DNA of 42,804 nucleotides from SIG220 sp045615545 (GTDB lineage Bacteria; Bacillota_I; Bacilli_A; RFN20; CAG-826). The stretch covers positions 1 to 42,804 of the forward strand of contig JAZLFA010000007.1 of NCBI GenBank assembly GCA_045615545.1. Reading direction: 5' to 3'. The notes under the pieces were generated by a model. It ran no database searches. It saw only the letters and a list, made by a program, of their open reading frames with translations, and was not told where the DNA came from. Shown here one piece after another: positions 1 to 8,196 of this stretch (positions are counted from its first letter, which is position 1; every line of letters begins with the position of its first letter). The translations under genes and the position numbers were made by a program.

Positions 1-17
1 TCTAGAAGAGTATGATC

Positions 18-73
18 GCCAAACCAGTATCCAGGACTAGATTGCTGCTTAAAAACATCCTTTCTGGTTTGGC
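18..73. repeat. 10-bp inverted repeat at window edge
   Basis: Ten bases at 18-27 (GCCAAACCAG) are exactly complementary to 64-73 (CTGGTTTGGC), with 36 bases between. No open frame of note covers it and there is no T-run after the right arm. It could be the stem of a structured leader or small RNA, or a chance repeat. It lies beyond the 3' end of the leftward tldE gene. The rest of 1-159 shows nothing recognisable. Confidence 0.4.
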
Positions 74-159
74 AAAAATATGATACCACAAAAAGAAAAG
101 CGCTGATGGTTAATCATCAACACTTTGCTTTGTTCGCCTGTTTATTAATTAAAAATTAA

Positions 160-1479
160 TTATTTTCCACCAACCATAAGCGTTTTAACAACAACACTTG
201 GAGTTGATACTGCCGATGGAGATATTTTGCTATCTGCACCAACAAGAGTAATATTTTCAAATAGATTTAATAAGTTACCACTTATCGTAATAACATCAAG
301 GGCGTGATCTTTTTTACCGCCTTTAATTAAGAATCCGCTTGATTGTAATGAGAAATTACCTGTTGTTGCATCAAGCCCAGCATGTAAGCCTGATACTTCA
401 GTAATATAAACACCATCACCAATAGCTTTAAACAATTCTTCTTGTGAAAGTTTTCCCGGTTTCATTTCAAGGAACATTGGAGAAACGCCAATTTTTGCTC
501 CACCAGCTCCGTTGCCTGTAGATTTAACGCCTTCTTTAGCAGCGGTTGTTAAATTGTATAAATAGCCTTGTAAAATACCGTTTTTGATAATTAGCTTATT
601 ATATGTTGCAACACCTTCGTCATCGAACCATGTGGCATATAATGTTCTAGCTAATGGTTTATCCATAATCGTAACTTTGCTTGATGCTATTTTTTGGCCA
701 ACTTTTCCAATGAATAAAGAGGTATGTTTTTGTACTTCTTCACTGCTTGCGCTTGAAATGTATGCGTCAAGCAAGCCAGCAACAACATCTCTATCTAGAA
801 CAGCTTTATAATTACCAGACTTACATGGTTCGCCACCAAGTTGAGCGGTTGCACATTCAACAACTTTCTTTGCTAAATCTTTAACGTCGAGTTTTGAATA
901 ATCGTTATCAAAGAATAGTTCATAACCAGATTTTACTTGTTCGCCTTCTTTTGCAATTGCTTGTCCAAACATATAGAAATAATTAAGTTTTCTAACAAGT
1001 TTTAGGCCATGTGAATTCAATAAAGTGGTTGTGTTCTCGTGCTCAACGTAACTCACCGCTCCTACTTCGCTCACTCTTTTGTCTCCAGAGGCGATTAACT
1101 TTTCTAGCTCGTGCATATCTGCAATCTTTTTATCAATTGAAATTCCTGCTAAATCCTTGTTAAATGTTGAGATTTTGTGGTATTTTTCGCTTCCTTTAAA
1201 AATAAATGCCGGGTCTTCATCCTCAATAACTTTAGCGTTTTTCACTATTTCTTCAACTAGGTATTTTGCATTGTCTTTGCTCCAAGTTGAAACAAATGAT
1301 GTACCCATTTTTCCTTTAAATAATCCACGTGCGAAAACGGAAACGCTTTCGTTCTTCTCATAGTTATCGATTTCTCCATGGAAGAGATTCATTGAGAACG
1401 CACTTTTGCTAGTGATTCTTAATTCACATTGTTCAATTCCTGCTTCTTTTGCAAGAGTAAAAAATAAATCGTATTTCAT
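160..1479 (-). CDS. tldE: TldE/PmbA-type metalloprotease subunit
   Basis: 439 aa, the usual length for TldE (PmbA). In characterised relatives TldE forms a cytosolic heterodimer with TldD that degrades unfolded peptides and matures some ribosomal peptides and antitoxins. TldE shares the TldD fold but lacks the metal-binding HExxxH, and no such motif is visible here. The family's glycine-rich C-terminal half is present (STGNGAGGAKIGVSP and GLHAGLDATTGNFSLQSSG, around residues 320-385). The start ATG overlaps the tldD stop by one base (TAATG) and is preceded by GGAGGAG, so the pair is co-translated as tldD-tldE. No peptide precursor gene is visible nearby, so its role here is probably housekeeping. 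Family assignment is secure; the natural substrate is unknown. Confidence 0.93.
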   Translation of the reverse strand: MKYDLFFTLAKEAGIEQCELRITSKSAFSMNLFHGEIDNYEKNESVSVFARGLFKGKMGTSFVSTWSKDNAKYLVEEIVKNAKVIEDEDPAFIFKGSEKYHKISTFNKDLAGISIDKKIADMHELEKLIASGDKRVSEVGAVSYVEHENTTTLLNSHGLKLVRKLNYFYMFGQAIAKEGEQVKSGYELFFDNDYSKLDVKDLAKKVVECATAQLGGEPCKSGNYKAVLDRDVVAGLLDAYISSASSEEVQKHTSLFIGKVGQKIASSKVTIMDKPLARTLYATWFDDEGVATYNKLIIKNGILQGYLYNLTTAAKEGVKSTGNGAGGAKIGVSPMFLEMKPGKLSQEELFKAIGDGVYITEVSGLHAGLDATTGNFSLQSSGFLIKGGKKDHALDVITISGNLLNLFENITLVGADSKISPSAVSTPSVVVKTLMVGGK

Positions 1480-2879
1480 TATTTCAATTCTCCTCCGCGT
1501 CCACCGACGAACACGTTTTGAACTCTAATTGTTGGTTGTCCAACATTGGTTCTAATTGATCCAGAAGAAGCGCCACACATGCCTTGACCAAATGCTAAAT
1601 CATTTCCAACCATATCAATGTTCTTTAAAATTTCATAACCCTTACCAATCAAGGTTGCGCCTTTAACTGGTTCGCAAATTTTACCATCTCTAATAATGTA
1701 TGCTTCGCTACAACCGAAGTTAAATTCACATGTTGTTGGATCAACGGATCCCCCGTTAAAACCAACCGCATATAAACCAAGCTTGGTAGCTTTGATTATT
1801 TCTTCAGGAGTAGATTTGCCATTATCAATATATGTGTTACTCATACGAGTAGTTGGGCAATATTTATAGCTTTCCCTACGGCAACTACCGTTTCCTTCTC
1901 TGCCCATTCTTCTTCCCGTAAAATCATCAACCATATAATCTTTAAGAATACCACTCTTGATTAATATTCTTTTGGTTCCCGGATTTCCTTCGTCATCTAA
2001 GTCAATAGATCCCCATTCTCCAGGAATGGTTGAATCATCAATTGCGGTAACTATTTTGGATGCTACTTGTTCTCCAATTTTGCCTGCAAAAGGTGATAGG
2101 TTTTTGCTTACAGCGCTTGCTTCAAGTGGATGGCCGCATGCTTCGTGGAACAAAACGCCGCCCCAACCATTACCAATAACAACTGGCATAACGCCACTAG
2201 GACACTCTTTAGCGGAGAGCATTTTGAGTGCAACTTCAGCAGTATGAACAGCCTCTTTTTTAATATCAATTTTCTTTTTAAAGAAATCTATACTTGTTTG
2301 TGTGCCTGGTCCGGTAAATGATGTTTCGAATCCGTTTTGATCGGCTGCAACAATCATAAAGGCAACTCTCCCAAATTCGGTATCGCGTTTAAACCATTTC
2401 TCTTTGCTGTTAAAAATAGCAACTTCACGATGATGTTCTGCGAAAGAGCCAATTGTTCTAACGATACGTGGATCTTTTAATTCGTTAATTGCGTTTATTC
2501 CTTCTTTTAATAAACCGATTTTTTCATTTCTTTCGTGGCTTAAATAACTGTCAACTATAGGATTGCGGTTTTTACCTCTAACCATATCGAGTTTAGTGAC
2601 AGTTTTAATTCTTTTTCCGTTAAATGATTTTGATAAGTCGGTCGCTAATTTTAATAAACCTTTTTTGCTCAGATCGTTCGTGTAACCATAAACACAACGA
2701 GTCTCTTTAAGCAATCTAATACCAACACCACATTGTAATGATGATGTTGAGACGTTAACTTTTCCATTTTCTAATGCTAATGAATAGTAGTTACTATTTT
2801 CATAGAAAATCTCAGAATAATCAGCGCCTGTTTCAAGTCCTGCATTAAGGACTTCAATAGCTAATTTTTTACTAATCAT
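1479..2879 (-). CDS. tldD: TldD metalloprotease subunit
   Basis: 466 aa, close to the usual 450-480. This is the catalytic partner of TldE. The zinc motif HExxxH is seen as HEACGH at residues 245-250, inside the conserved VLFHEACGHPLEA block. The C-terminal GMCGASSGSIRTNVGQP block is also typical of the family. In known systems the TldD/TldE complex cleaves unfolded polypeptides inside a closed chamber. The gene starts at an ATG with GGAGGC just upstream (2882-2890 region) and is the first gene of a two-gene leftward operon. It is divergent from guaD, with 89 bp between the two starts. Nothing looks broken. Confidence 0.95.
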   Translation of the reverse strand: MISKKLAIEVLNAGLETGADYSEIFYENSNYYSLALENGKVNVSTSSLQCGVGIRLLKETRCVYGYTNDLSKKGLLKLATDLSKSFNGKRIKTVTKLDMVRGKNRNPIVDSYLSHERNEKIGLLKEGINAINELKDPRIVRTIGSFAEHHREVAIFNSKEKWFKRDTEFGRVAFMIVAADQNGFETSFTGPGTQTSIDFFKKKIDIKKEAVHTAEVALKMLSAKECPSGVMPVVIGNGWGGVLFHEACGHPLEASAVSKNLSPFAGKIGEQVASKIVTAIDDSTIPGEWGSIDLDDEGNPGTKRILIKSGILKDYMVDDFTGRRMGREGNGSCRRESYKYCPTTRMSNTYIDNGKSTPEEIIKATKLGLYAVGFNGGSVDPTTCEFNFGCSEAYIIRDGKICEPVKGATLIGKGYEILKNIDMVGNDLAFGQGMCGASSGSIRTNVGQPTIRVQNVFVGGRGGELK

Positions 2880-2930
2880 AGATAGCCTCCTAATATTTGT
2901 TGCTATTTTATCATAACTAATAAGTGTATA

Positions 2931-2959
2931 TATAGAAAATACACAAAAAATGTTATAAT
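2931..2959 (+). promoter_or_regulatory. guaD promoter, probably leaderless
   Basis: A perfect -10 box TATAAT lies at 2954-2959, with a weak -35 candidate (TATAGA, 2931-2936) 17 bp upstream. The predicted start of transcription, about 7 nt downstream, falls within 3 nt of the ATG at 2969. No Shine-Dalgarno sequence precedes that ATG. Confidence 0.6.
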
Positions 2960-2968
2960 CATATAACG

Positions 2969-4246
2969 ATGGAAGAATTTATTCTTAAAGGCAATATAGC
3001 TTATAGTGTTTCTAATAGAGAACTTTGTACTTTTAAAGACTCGTTTTTAGTTGTAAAAAATGGAATTTGTAAAGGCGTATTTAAAGAAATACCTAAAGAA
3101 TTTAGTTCTTTCAAAGTAATTGATTATACAAATAAATTAATTATTCCTGGATTTATTGATTTGCATTTGCATGCCTCTCAATATCAGTTCCGCGGGACAG
3201 GAATGGATAAAGAATTAATGGAATGGCTAGATAAATATGCCTATAACGAAGAAAGTAAATTTAATGATTTAAAATACGCAAAAAAATCATATGAAATGTT
3301 TGTTAATGAGATTAAATATGGTTTCACAACTAGATTATGTGTTTTTGCTACCTCAAATATGGAAACAACATTAGAATTAATGCAGCAACTAGATGATAGT
3401 GGTTTAGTCAGTTATGTTGGACTTGTTGAAATGGATCGTTTATCTCCTGACAGCATTAAACAACCTAGTGTTGAAAAAGCCATTTCAGACACAGAAGAAT
3501 ACATAACAAAATCACAAAAATTTAAATATACAAAGCCAATTATTACGCCAAGATTTTTGCCAAGTTGTACAGACGAACTTATGACAAAACTTTCTTTATT
3601 AAGAAAGAAATATAATTTGCCTTCGCAATCTCATTTAGATGAAAATAAAAAAGAGATTGAAATGGTTATGAATTGTGAAAAAGACATTTCTAATTATTCT
3701 GAAGGATATATTAAGTTTGATTTATTTGGTAAAGATCATAACTGTATCATGGCCCACTGTGTCTATAACAACGACAAAGAAATTGAGTTATTAAAAGACC
3801 GTAATATTTTTGTCGCACATTGTCCAGAATCAAACTTAAATCTTATAAGCGGGATAGCGCCAATATCAAAATATTTGGACAAAGATATTAATGTTGGTTT
3901 AGGTAGCGATGTTGCTGCTGGTTCATCATTATCTTTATTAAGAGCAGCAAGGCAGGCTATTCAGGTTAGTAAAATGTATTATCGCTATGTTGATGAAAAA
4001 GCGAGAATTTTAGATTGTAAAGATGCCTTTTATATGGCTACTTTGGGTGGCGGAAAATTCTTTGGCAAAGTTGGTTCGTTCTTAGATGGATACGAGTTTG
4101 ACGCAGTTGTTGTTGATGATTTATCGACTCCATCTTTAAGAGAATTTAACATTGAAGAAAGAATAGAAAGACTACTATACATTGGTGACGAAAGACTAAT
4201 AGTGGATAAATATTGTCAAGGCCGCAAAGTATATAAAAAAATATAA
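2969..4246 (+). CDS. guaD: Guanine deaminase (amidohydrolase)
   Basis: 425 aa. It hydrolyses guanine to xanthine and ammonia in purine salvage, in the cytosol. All expected amidohydrolase landmarks are visible: metal ligands H66 and H68 in DLHLHAS, H222 in SHLDEN with E225, H263 in MAHCVYN, and D314 in GLGSDVAAG. The guanine-specific features RGTGMDKELMEWL (residues 75-87) and TPRFLPSC (193-200) separate it from other amidohydrolases. The ATG has no ribosome-binding site but has a TATAAT box 9 nt before it, so the message may be leaderless. It stands alone, divergent from tldD. Similarity to the GuaD family is strong over the full length. Confidence 0.93.
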   Translation: MEEFILKGNIAYSVSNRELCTFKDSFLVVKNGICKGVFKEIPKEFSSFKVIDYTNKLIIPGFIDLHLHASQYQFRGTGMDKELMEWLDKYAYNEESKFNDLKYAKKSYEMFVNEIKYGFTTRLCVFATSNMETTLELMQQLDDSGLVSYVGLVEMDRLSPDSIKQPSVEKAISDTEEYITKSQKFKYTKPIITPRFLPSCTDELMTKLSLLRKKYNLPSQSHLDENKKEIEMVMNCEKDISNYSEGYIKFDLFGKDHNCIMAHCVYNNDKEIELLKDRNIFVAHCPESNLNLISGIAPISKYLDKDINVGLGSDVAAGSSLSLLRAARQAIQVSKMYYRYVDEKARILDCKDAFYMATLGGGKFFGKVGSFLDGYEFDAVVVDDLSTPSLREFNIEERIERLLYIGDERLIVDKYCQGRKVYKKI

Positions 4247-4256
4247 AAGATAAATC

Positions 4257-4276
4257 TATATCAAAAATTGATATTT
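4257..4276 (+). terminator. Weak AT-rich hairpin after guaD
   Basis: ATATCAA and TTGATAT pair over 7 bp around a short A-loop just after the guaD stop, followed by TTTAAAT. The stem is all A/T except one pair, so termination would be weak. Confidence 0.3.
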
Positions 4277-4327
4277 TAAATACATATACTTAATATAGTT
4301 ATTAACTATTTTTGAAAGGATTTTTTT

Positions 4328-4704
4328 ATGTTAACTTGTTTCACCGTTGCTTCATTAATTAGTTTTTTTAAGTATCTTTTGCTTTTTTGGAAGGCTTTTT
4401 CCTATACTGTATATTTCTAATTATTTATGCGACTTCGTTTATATTTATTAGTATTGGAATATTGGTTTCAGGCGCTTCTTCAGAAACGTCTATTGGATTA
4501 TTCTCTTTCTTTAGTTTGTTAAGTTTATTAAATATGATTTGCTTTTTGAACATAAGAAACAATAACTGTTTTTCTGGTCAAAAAATATTAAGTTATTCCC
4601 CGGATGGAACTTATGTCTTTGCGGGTTTCCTTTTTGTTGTTGTCTTTCTAGGGTTTTTAGCCTCAACAATAATTAGTATTGTTAGAAAGATTAAATGTGA
4701 ATAA
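4328..4704 (+). CDS. Small multi-pass membrane protein, apparent frameshift
   Basis: I do not recognise a family. An ATG at 4328 follows a GAAAGGA ribosome site by about 8 nt, but its frame stops after 30 codons (TAA at 4418-4420). A second frame stays open to 4704. Adding one T to the six-T run at 4383-4388 joins the two frames into a single protein of about 125 aa that runs MLTCFTVASLISFFK… into LEGFFLYCIFLIIY…. The joined product would have three to four hydrophobic segments and a short basic tail (VRKIKCE). The alternative is a start at TTG 4387 giving 105 aa, but that TTG has no ribosome site. Cause could be a sequencing or assembly indel, a true mutation, or slippage at the T-run. Confidence 0.5.
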
Positions 4705-4820
4705 TTTTATAGAGCAAATTATTTATTGTTAACGTTTGTTTAATTAAAAGGTTATTCATAAAAAAAGATATTTTACTTTAATTTTTTGATGATTATGATA
4801 TTATCATTAAGCATACTTAC

Positions 4821-4837
4821 TTTGGGTAGATACTACC
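4821..4837 (+). promoter_or_regulatory. Hairpin in the rpmE leader
   Basis: GGTAG and CTACC pair around an ATA loop (extendable by T-A and a G-T pair to 7 bp) within the short leader of rpmE, directly before its GGAAGGAG ribosome site. A -10-like TATGAT (4794-4799) or TATTAT (4799-4804) lies upstream. Such a hairpin could serve autogenous control of L31, but that is inference only. Confidence 0.3.
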
Positions 4838-4859
4838 TAAGGCGGAAGGAGAAAAGAAA

Positions 4860-5078
4860 ATGAAAAAGGGAATTCATCCAGAATACCACCGTTGCAAAGT
4901 CACATGCATTAGCTGTGGCGCTACATTCGAAACAGGTTCAACAATGAAAGAAATCAAAGTTGATACATGCGCTAACTGTCATTCATTCTACACAGGCAAA
5001 CAACGTTATGTTCAAGCTGATGGTAGAATTGATCGTTTCAATCGTAAATACGGAATCAAAACTGAAGAAAAGAAATAA
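4860..5078 (+). CDS. rpmE: 50S ribosomal protein L31, zinc-type
   Basis: 72 aa. A component of the large ribosomal subunit at the subunit interface. The start MKKGIHPEYH and the FYTGKQRYVQADGRIDRFNRKYG core are characteristic of L31. Two CxxC pairs (CISC at 16-19, CANC further on) mark the zinc-binding type rather than the cysteine-free paralogue induced in zinc starvation. The ATG follows a strong GGAAGGAG. A terminator directly after the stop makes it a single-gene unit. Confidence 0.97.
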   Translation: MKKGIHPEYHRCKVTCISCGATFETGSTMKEIKVDTCANCHSFYTGKQRYVQADGRIDRFNRKYGIKTEEKK

Positions 5079-5084
5079 GAAAAT

Positions 5085-5113
5085 AAACTGGAGAAATCCA
5101 GTTTTATTTTTTT
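5085..5113 (+). terminator. Intrinsic terminator of rpmE
   Basis: AAACTGGA (5085-5092) pairs with TCCAGTTT (5097-5104) around a GAAA tetraloop and is followed by TATTTTTTT. Strong classical terminator. Confidence 0.9.
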
Positions 5114-5125
5114 CTATATATACTA

Positions 5126-5151
5126 TATAATTGATTTGAAATTAAAGGAGG
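5126..5151 (+). promoter_or_regulatory. metG -10 box and ribosome site
   Basis: TATAAT at 5126-5131 has only a poor -35 match upstream, inside the rpmE terminator T-run. AAGGAGG at 5145-5151 sits 10 nt before the metG ATG. The leader of about 25 nt is too short for a T-box. Confidence 0.5.
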
Positions 5152-5161
5152 CTCATTTGCC

Positions 5162-6760
5162 ATGGAGAAAAAAAGATTTTATATCACAACTCCGATTTAT
5201 TATCCGAGCGCTAAACTTCATCTTGGACACGCATACTGTACAACATTAACAGATATTTTTGCCCGTTATAAAAGATTAAGAGGCTTTGAATGTTACTTTT
5301 TAACTGGTGCCGATGAACACGGGCAAAAGATTGAACAAAAAGCTAAAGAAGCCGGTGTGACCCCACAAGAATATGTAGATAATATTGTAAAAGGGTTCCA
5401 CAATCTTTGGGATTTATTACAAATATCAAACGATGACTTTATTAGAACAACCGAGGAAAGACACACAAAAGTTGTACAAGACATCTTTACCAAAATGCTA
5501 AATAATGATGACATTTATTTAGATAAATATAAGGGTTGGTATTGCACACCATGTGAATCATTCTGGACAGAAACTCAAGTTGGTCCAGAACATTTATGCC
5601 CAGATTGTGGAAGAGAATGTCAAATTGCAGAAGAAGAAAGTTATTTCTTTAAAACAGGAAAGTATGTTGATAGATTACTTAAATTCTATGAAGAAAATCC
5701 AAAATTCTTATATCCAGAATCTCGTAAAAACGAGATGATAAACACTTTTATCAAACCTGGTCTTGATGATTTATGTGTTTCTAGAACATCTTTTTCTTGG
5801 GGAATTCAAATTAGAGAAAACCCCAAACATGTTATTTACGTATGGCTTGATGCATTAACAAACTATATAACAGCATTAGGTTACGGAAGTGATAACGAAG
5901 ATAAATTTAGAAAATTCTGGTCTGATCCAGAATGTGAAATTATTCATATTTTGGGCGCAGATATTACTAGATTCCACGCAATCTATTGGCCAATGTTTTT
6001 GATGAGTTTAGGCGAAAGACTACCAGATAGAGAATTTATACATGGTTTACTTATGATGAGGGATAGCAAAATGAGTAAATCAAAAGGCAATGTCGTTGAT
6101 CCATATCCACTTGTTGAAAGATATGGGGTAGACGCAGTTAGATATTATTTAGCTAGAGAAATTACTTTTGGCAGTGATGGCTCGTTCTCGCCAGAACAAT
6201 TTGTTGAACGCATTAATATTGATTTGGCTAATTCGTTTGGTAACTTACTAAATAGAACAGTTTCGATGATTATTAAATATTTTGATGGCACTATTCCAGA
6301 ATATAAAGGGCAAGTAACTGAATTTGATGGTGGACTTGAAGCATTAGTAAAGTCTTCAATCGCTGCTTACGAAAAAGAACTTGATGATTTAAAGATTACT
6401 GATGCATTAGTTTATGTAAATGAAATTGTTAATCGCGCAAACAAATACATTGATGAAACGATGCCTTGGGTATTAGCAAAAGATCCAAACAAAACAAACG
6501 AACTTGCTTCCGTGATGAACCATTTGGCAAACTCAATTTATGTAGCATCAATGTTATATAAACCTATTCTTGTTACAGCGTCAGATAAAGCCTTTGATCA
6601 GTTAGGGGTCCCTACCGATTGTAGAGGTTATGATAATGTATATAAGTTTGGCGTTTTAGGTGGAGGAAAAGTTAATAAAGGCGACCCTCTATTCCCAAGG
6701 TTAGATGCTTCAATCGAAGTTCCGTTCATAAAAAAATTGATGGGTGAAAATAATCATTAA
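5162..6760 (+). CDS. metG: Methionyl-tRNA synthetase
   Basis: 532 aa. It charges methionine onto tRNA-Met in the cytosol. The class I signatures are present: HLGH at residues 20-23 (HIGH motif) and KMSKS at 303-307. The connective-peptide zinc knuckle is seen as CTPCESFW…CPDCGREC. The anticodon-binding helix bundle follows. Many Bacilli enzymes (about 650 aa) carry an extra C-terminal tRNA-binding domain; this one ends shortly after the anticodon domain and lacks it. A separate protein may supply that function or it may be dispensed with. Own promoter and terminator, so it is monocistronic. Confidence 0.97.
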   Translation: MEKKRFYITTPIYYPSAKLHLGHAYCTTLTDIFARYKRLRGFECYFLTGADEHGQKIEQKAKEAGVTPQEYVDNIVKGFHNLWDLLQISNDDFIRTTEERHTKVVQDIFTKMLNNDDIYLDKYKGWYCTPCESFWTETQVGPEHLCPDCGRECQIAEEESYFFKTGKYVDRLLKFYEENPKFLYPESRKNEMINTFIKPGLDDLCVSRTSFSWGIQIRENPKHVIYVWLDALTNYITALGYGSDNEDKFRKFWSDPECEIIHILGADITRFHAIYWPMFLMSLGERLPDREFIHGLLMMRDSKMSKSKGNVVDPYPLVERYGVDAVRYYLAREITFGSDGSFSPEQFVERINIDLANSFGNLLNRTVSMIIKYFDGTIPEYKGQVTEFDGGLEALVKSSIAAYEKELDDLKITDALVYVNEIVNRANKYIDETMPWVLAKDPNKTNELASVMNHLANSIYVASMLYKPILVTASDKAFDQLGVPTDCRGYDNVYKFGVLGGGKVNKGDPLFPRLDASIEVPFIKKLMGENNH

Positions 6761-6787
6761 TTTGATTTATTAAAATAGAAAATATTT

Positions 6788-6818
6788 GGTGGTCAAAAAA
6801 TGGCCGCCTTTTATTTTT
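6788..6818 (+). terminator. Intrinsic terminator of metG
   Basis: GGTGGTC pairs with GGCCGCC (7 bp, two G-T pairs) around an A-rich loop, followed by TTTTATTTTT. Confidence 0.85.
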
Positions 6819-6963
6819 CTTAAAATTAGAAAAAGTCTAAAAAAACGTAAATGAAAAAAAGTTTTTAAAAAGTTTTTCTCTATTTATTTTGAAAATCACT
6901 GATAAATCGTGGATTTTTACTTTAAATTTGCGCGAAAATAGAAAATTCGAAAAAAATAGTGTA
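6819..6963. other. AT-rich spacer without a gene
   Basis: No coding frame is convincing. The stretch is A/T-rich with two near-identical AAAAAGTTTTT blocks (about 6857-6876) that could bend DNA. It separates the metG terminator from a promoter-like pair at 6964-6992. Confidence 0.4.
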
Positions 6964-7128
6964 TTGCTATATTTTGACGTATTTTATAGTATGTGGGTGT
7001 AAACAAAGTTAGTTTTTCCTTCATAAAAATCTCGTTTTCCAAGCTTTCTAAATGATTGCGATTCTGTTCCAGGATTAATTAACTTTCACGAAAGAGGATT
7101 TGTCCCCAAGGGGATGAATCCCTTTTAT
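6964..7128 (+). ncRNA. Candidate small RNA with promoter and terminator
   Basis: A promoter-like pair TTGCTA (6964-6969) and TAGTAT (6987-6992), 17 bp apart, with an overlapping TATAGT, would start a transcript near 6999. A strong hairpin at 7096-7121 ends it: GGATTTGTCCC pairs with GGGATGAATCC through two G-T pairs around CAAG, followed by CTTTTATT. No open frame of note lies between. The product would be about 130 nt. I do not recognise 6S, SRP, RNase P or tmRNA features. It may instead be only a leader relic. Confidence 0.4.
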
Positions 7129-7146
7129 TATCATTATTAATTTATA

Positions 7147-7152
7147 TATAAT
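7147..7152 (+). promoter_or_regulatory. -10 box of a probably leaderless gene
   Basis: Perfect TATAAT ends 8 nt before the ATG at 7161, directly after a terminator. No ribosome-binding site precedes the ATG. The predicted transcript start coincides with the start codon. Confidence 0.55.
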
Positions 7153-7160
7153 TTACATAT

Positions 7161-8174
7161 ATGAAAGTTTTGTTATATTTTGAAAAACCAGAAACAATAA
7201 AGACTAGTGGAATTGGTAGAGCAATGAGACATCAAATTGCCGCACTTACTTCTGCCGGCGTTGAATTTACAACCGATCCAAATGACACATATGATTTGGC
7301 TCATATTAATACTTATTGGCCAGATAGCAAAAAGTTATTAAAAAAGATTAAGAAAAAACATATTCCAATTGTTATGCACGGTCATTCAACTATTGAAGAT
7401 TTTAAAGAGTCATTTTCGTGTTGGCCGTTAGTCGCAAAAGTTTGGTACAATCCAAATCTTATGTGGTTCTATTCAAATGCTGACCACATTATTACTCCTA
7501 CAAATTACTCGAAACGCTTAATTGAGTCCTATAATCTTGGAACTCCTGTCACTTATGTATCTAATGGTATTGATCCAAAAGAATATGCGTATGACGAGGA
7601 GAAGATAAAGGCATTTAAAGAAAAATTTAATATTAAAAACGAAAAAGTTGTTATGGGAGTTGGGTTCCCGTTTAATAGAAAAGGACTTAAAGACTTTTTC
7701 GCTATTGCTAAAGAAAGACCCAATATTAAATTTATTTGGTTTGGATATTTAAAACCAATATTACAAACGCGCGATATAAGAAAAGCCATTAGGCATAAAC
7801 CTAATAATGTAATAATGCCTGGCTATATTGATAATTCTATTATTAAAGGATGCTATCGTTACGCAGAATGTATGCTTTTCCCTACGCACGAGGAAACGGA
7901 AGGAATAGTTGTGCTTGAAGCTTTAGCCTCTTCTTGCCCCGTTTTAGTAAGAGATATAGGAGTTTATGAGGATTGGCTTCACGACGGCGTAGATTGCTTT
8001 AAAGCAAAGAATAACGAAGAATTTTTAGATAAGCTTGATTACATTATGAATAACGATACTAAAAAAATAACTGAGAATGGCTATAAAATAGTGGAAAGTC
8101 TATCACTTGATAAAATAGGTTTTATGTTAAAAGAAACCTATCAAAAAGTAATTGATGACTATAAAAGGAAGTAA
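7161..8174 (+). CDS. GT4 glycosyltransferase, CpoA-like glycolipid synthase
   Basis: 337 aa, GT-B fold family 4. It resembles from memory the short (about 340-aa) CpoA/DGS-type enzymes of Gram-positive bacteria, which add the second sugar to monoglycosyl-diacylglycerol on the inner membrane face. Matching landmarks are SGIGRAMRHQ near residues 16-25, MHGHSTIEDF around 76-85, TPTNYSKRLIESY, SNGIDPKEY, and the C-terminal donor-site HEETEGIVVLEALAS with its family 4 glutamates. There are no membrane spans; a basic surface is consistent with peripheral membrane binding. The start is the first ATG, without ribosome site but with a -10 box just upstream. The acceptor and the sugar are inferred, not proven. 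Confidence 0.75.
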   Translation: MKVLLYFEKPETIKTSGIGRAMRHQIAALTSAGVEFTTDPNDTYDLAHINTYWPDSKKLLKKIKKKHIPIVMHGHSTIEDFKESFSCWPLVAKVWYNPNLMWFYSNADHIITPTNYSKRLIESYNLGTPVTYVSNGIDPKEYAYDEEKIKAFKEKFNIKNEKVVMGVGFPFNRKGLKDFFAIAKERPNIKFIWFGYLKPILQTRDIRKAIRHKPNNVIMPGYIDNSIIKGCYRYAECMLFPTHEETEGIVVLEALASSCPVLVRDIGVYEDWLHDGVDCFKAKNNEEFLDKLDYIMNNDTKKITENGYKIVESLSLDKIGFMLKETYQKVIDDYKRK

Positions 8175-8186
8175 TCTTCCTTTTTT
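8163..8186 (+). terminator. Terminator overlapping the glycosyltransferase stop codon
   Basis: AAAAGGAAG (8163-8171) pairs perfectly with CTTCCTTTT (8176-8184) around TAAT, which contains the stop codon TAA, and runs into more T. Compact: the last coding bases form the stem. Confidence 0.85.
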
Positions 8187-8196
8187 AAAATTAAAT

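Noticed and set aside
1957..2321. Plus-strand open frames inside tldD
   Set aside because: They are shadows of a highly conserved minus-strand gene and have no start signals.
4705..5161. T-box riboswitch before metG
   Set aside because: The gap after the rpmE terminator is only about 50 bases, too short, and no T-box sequence is seen.
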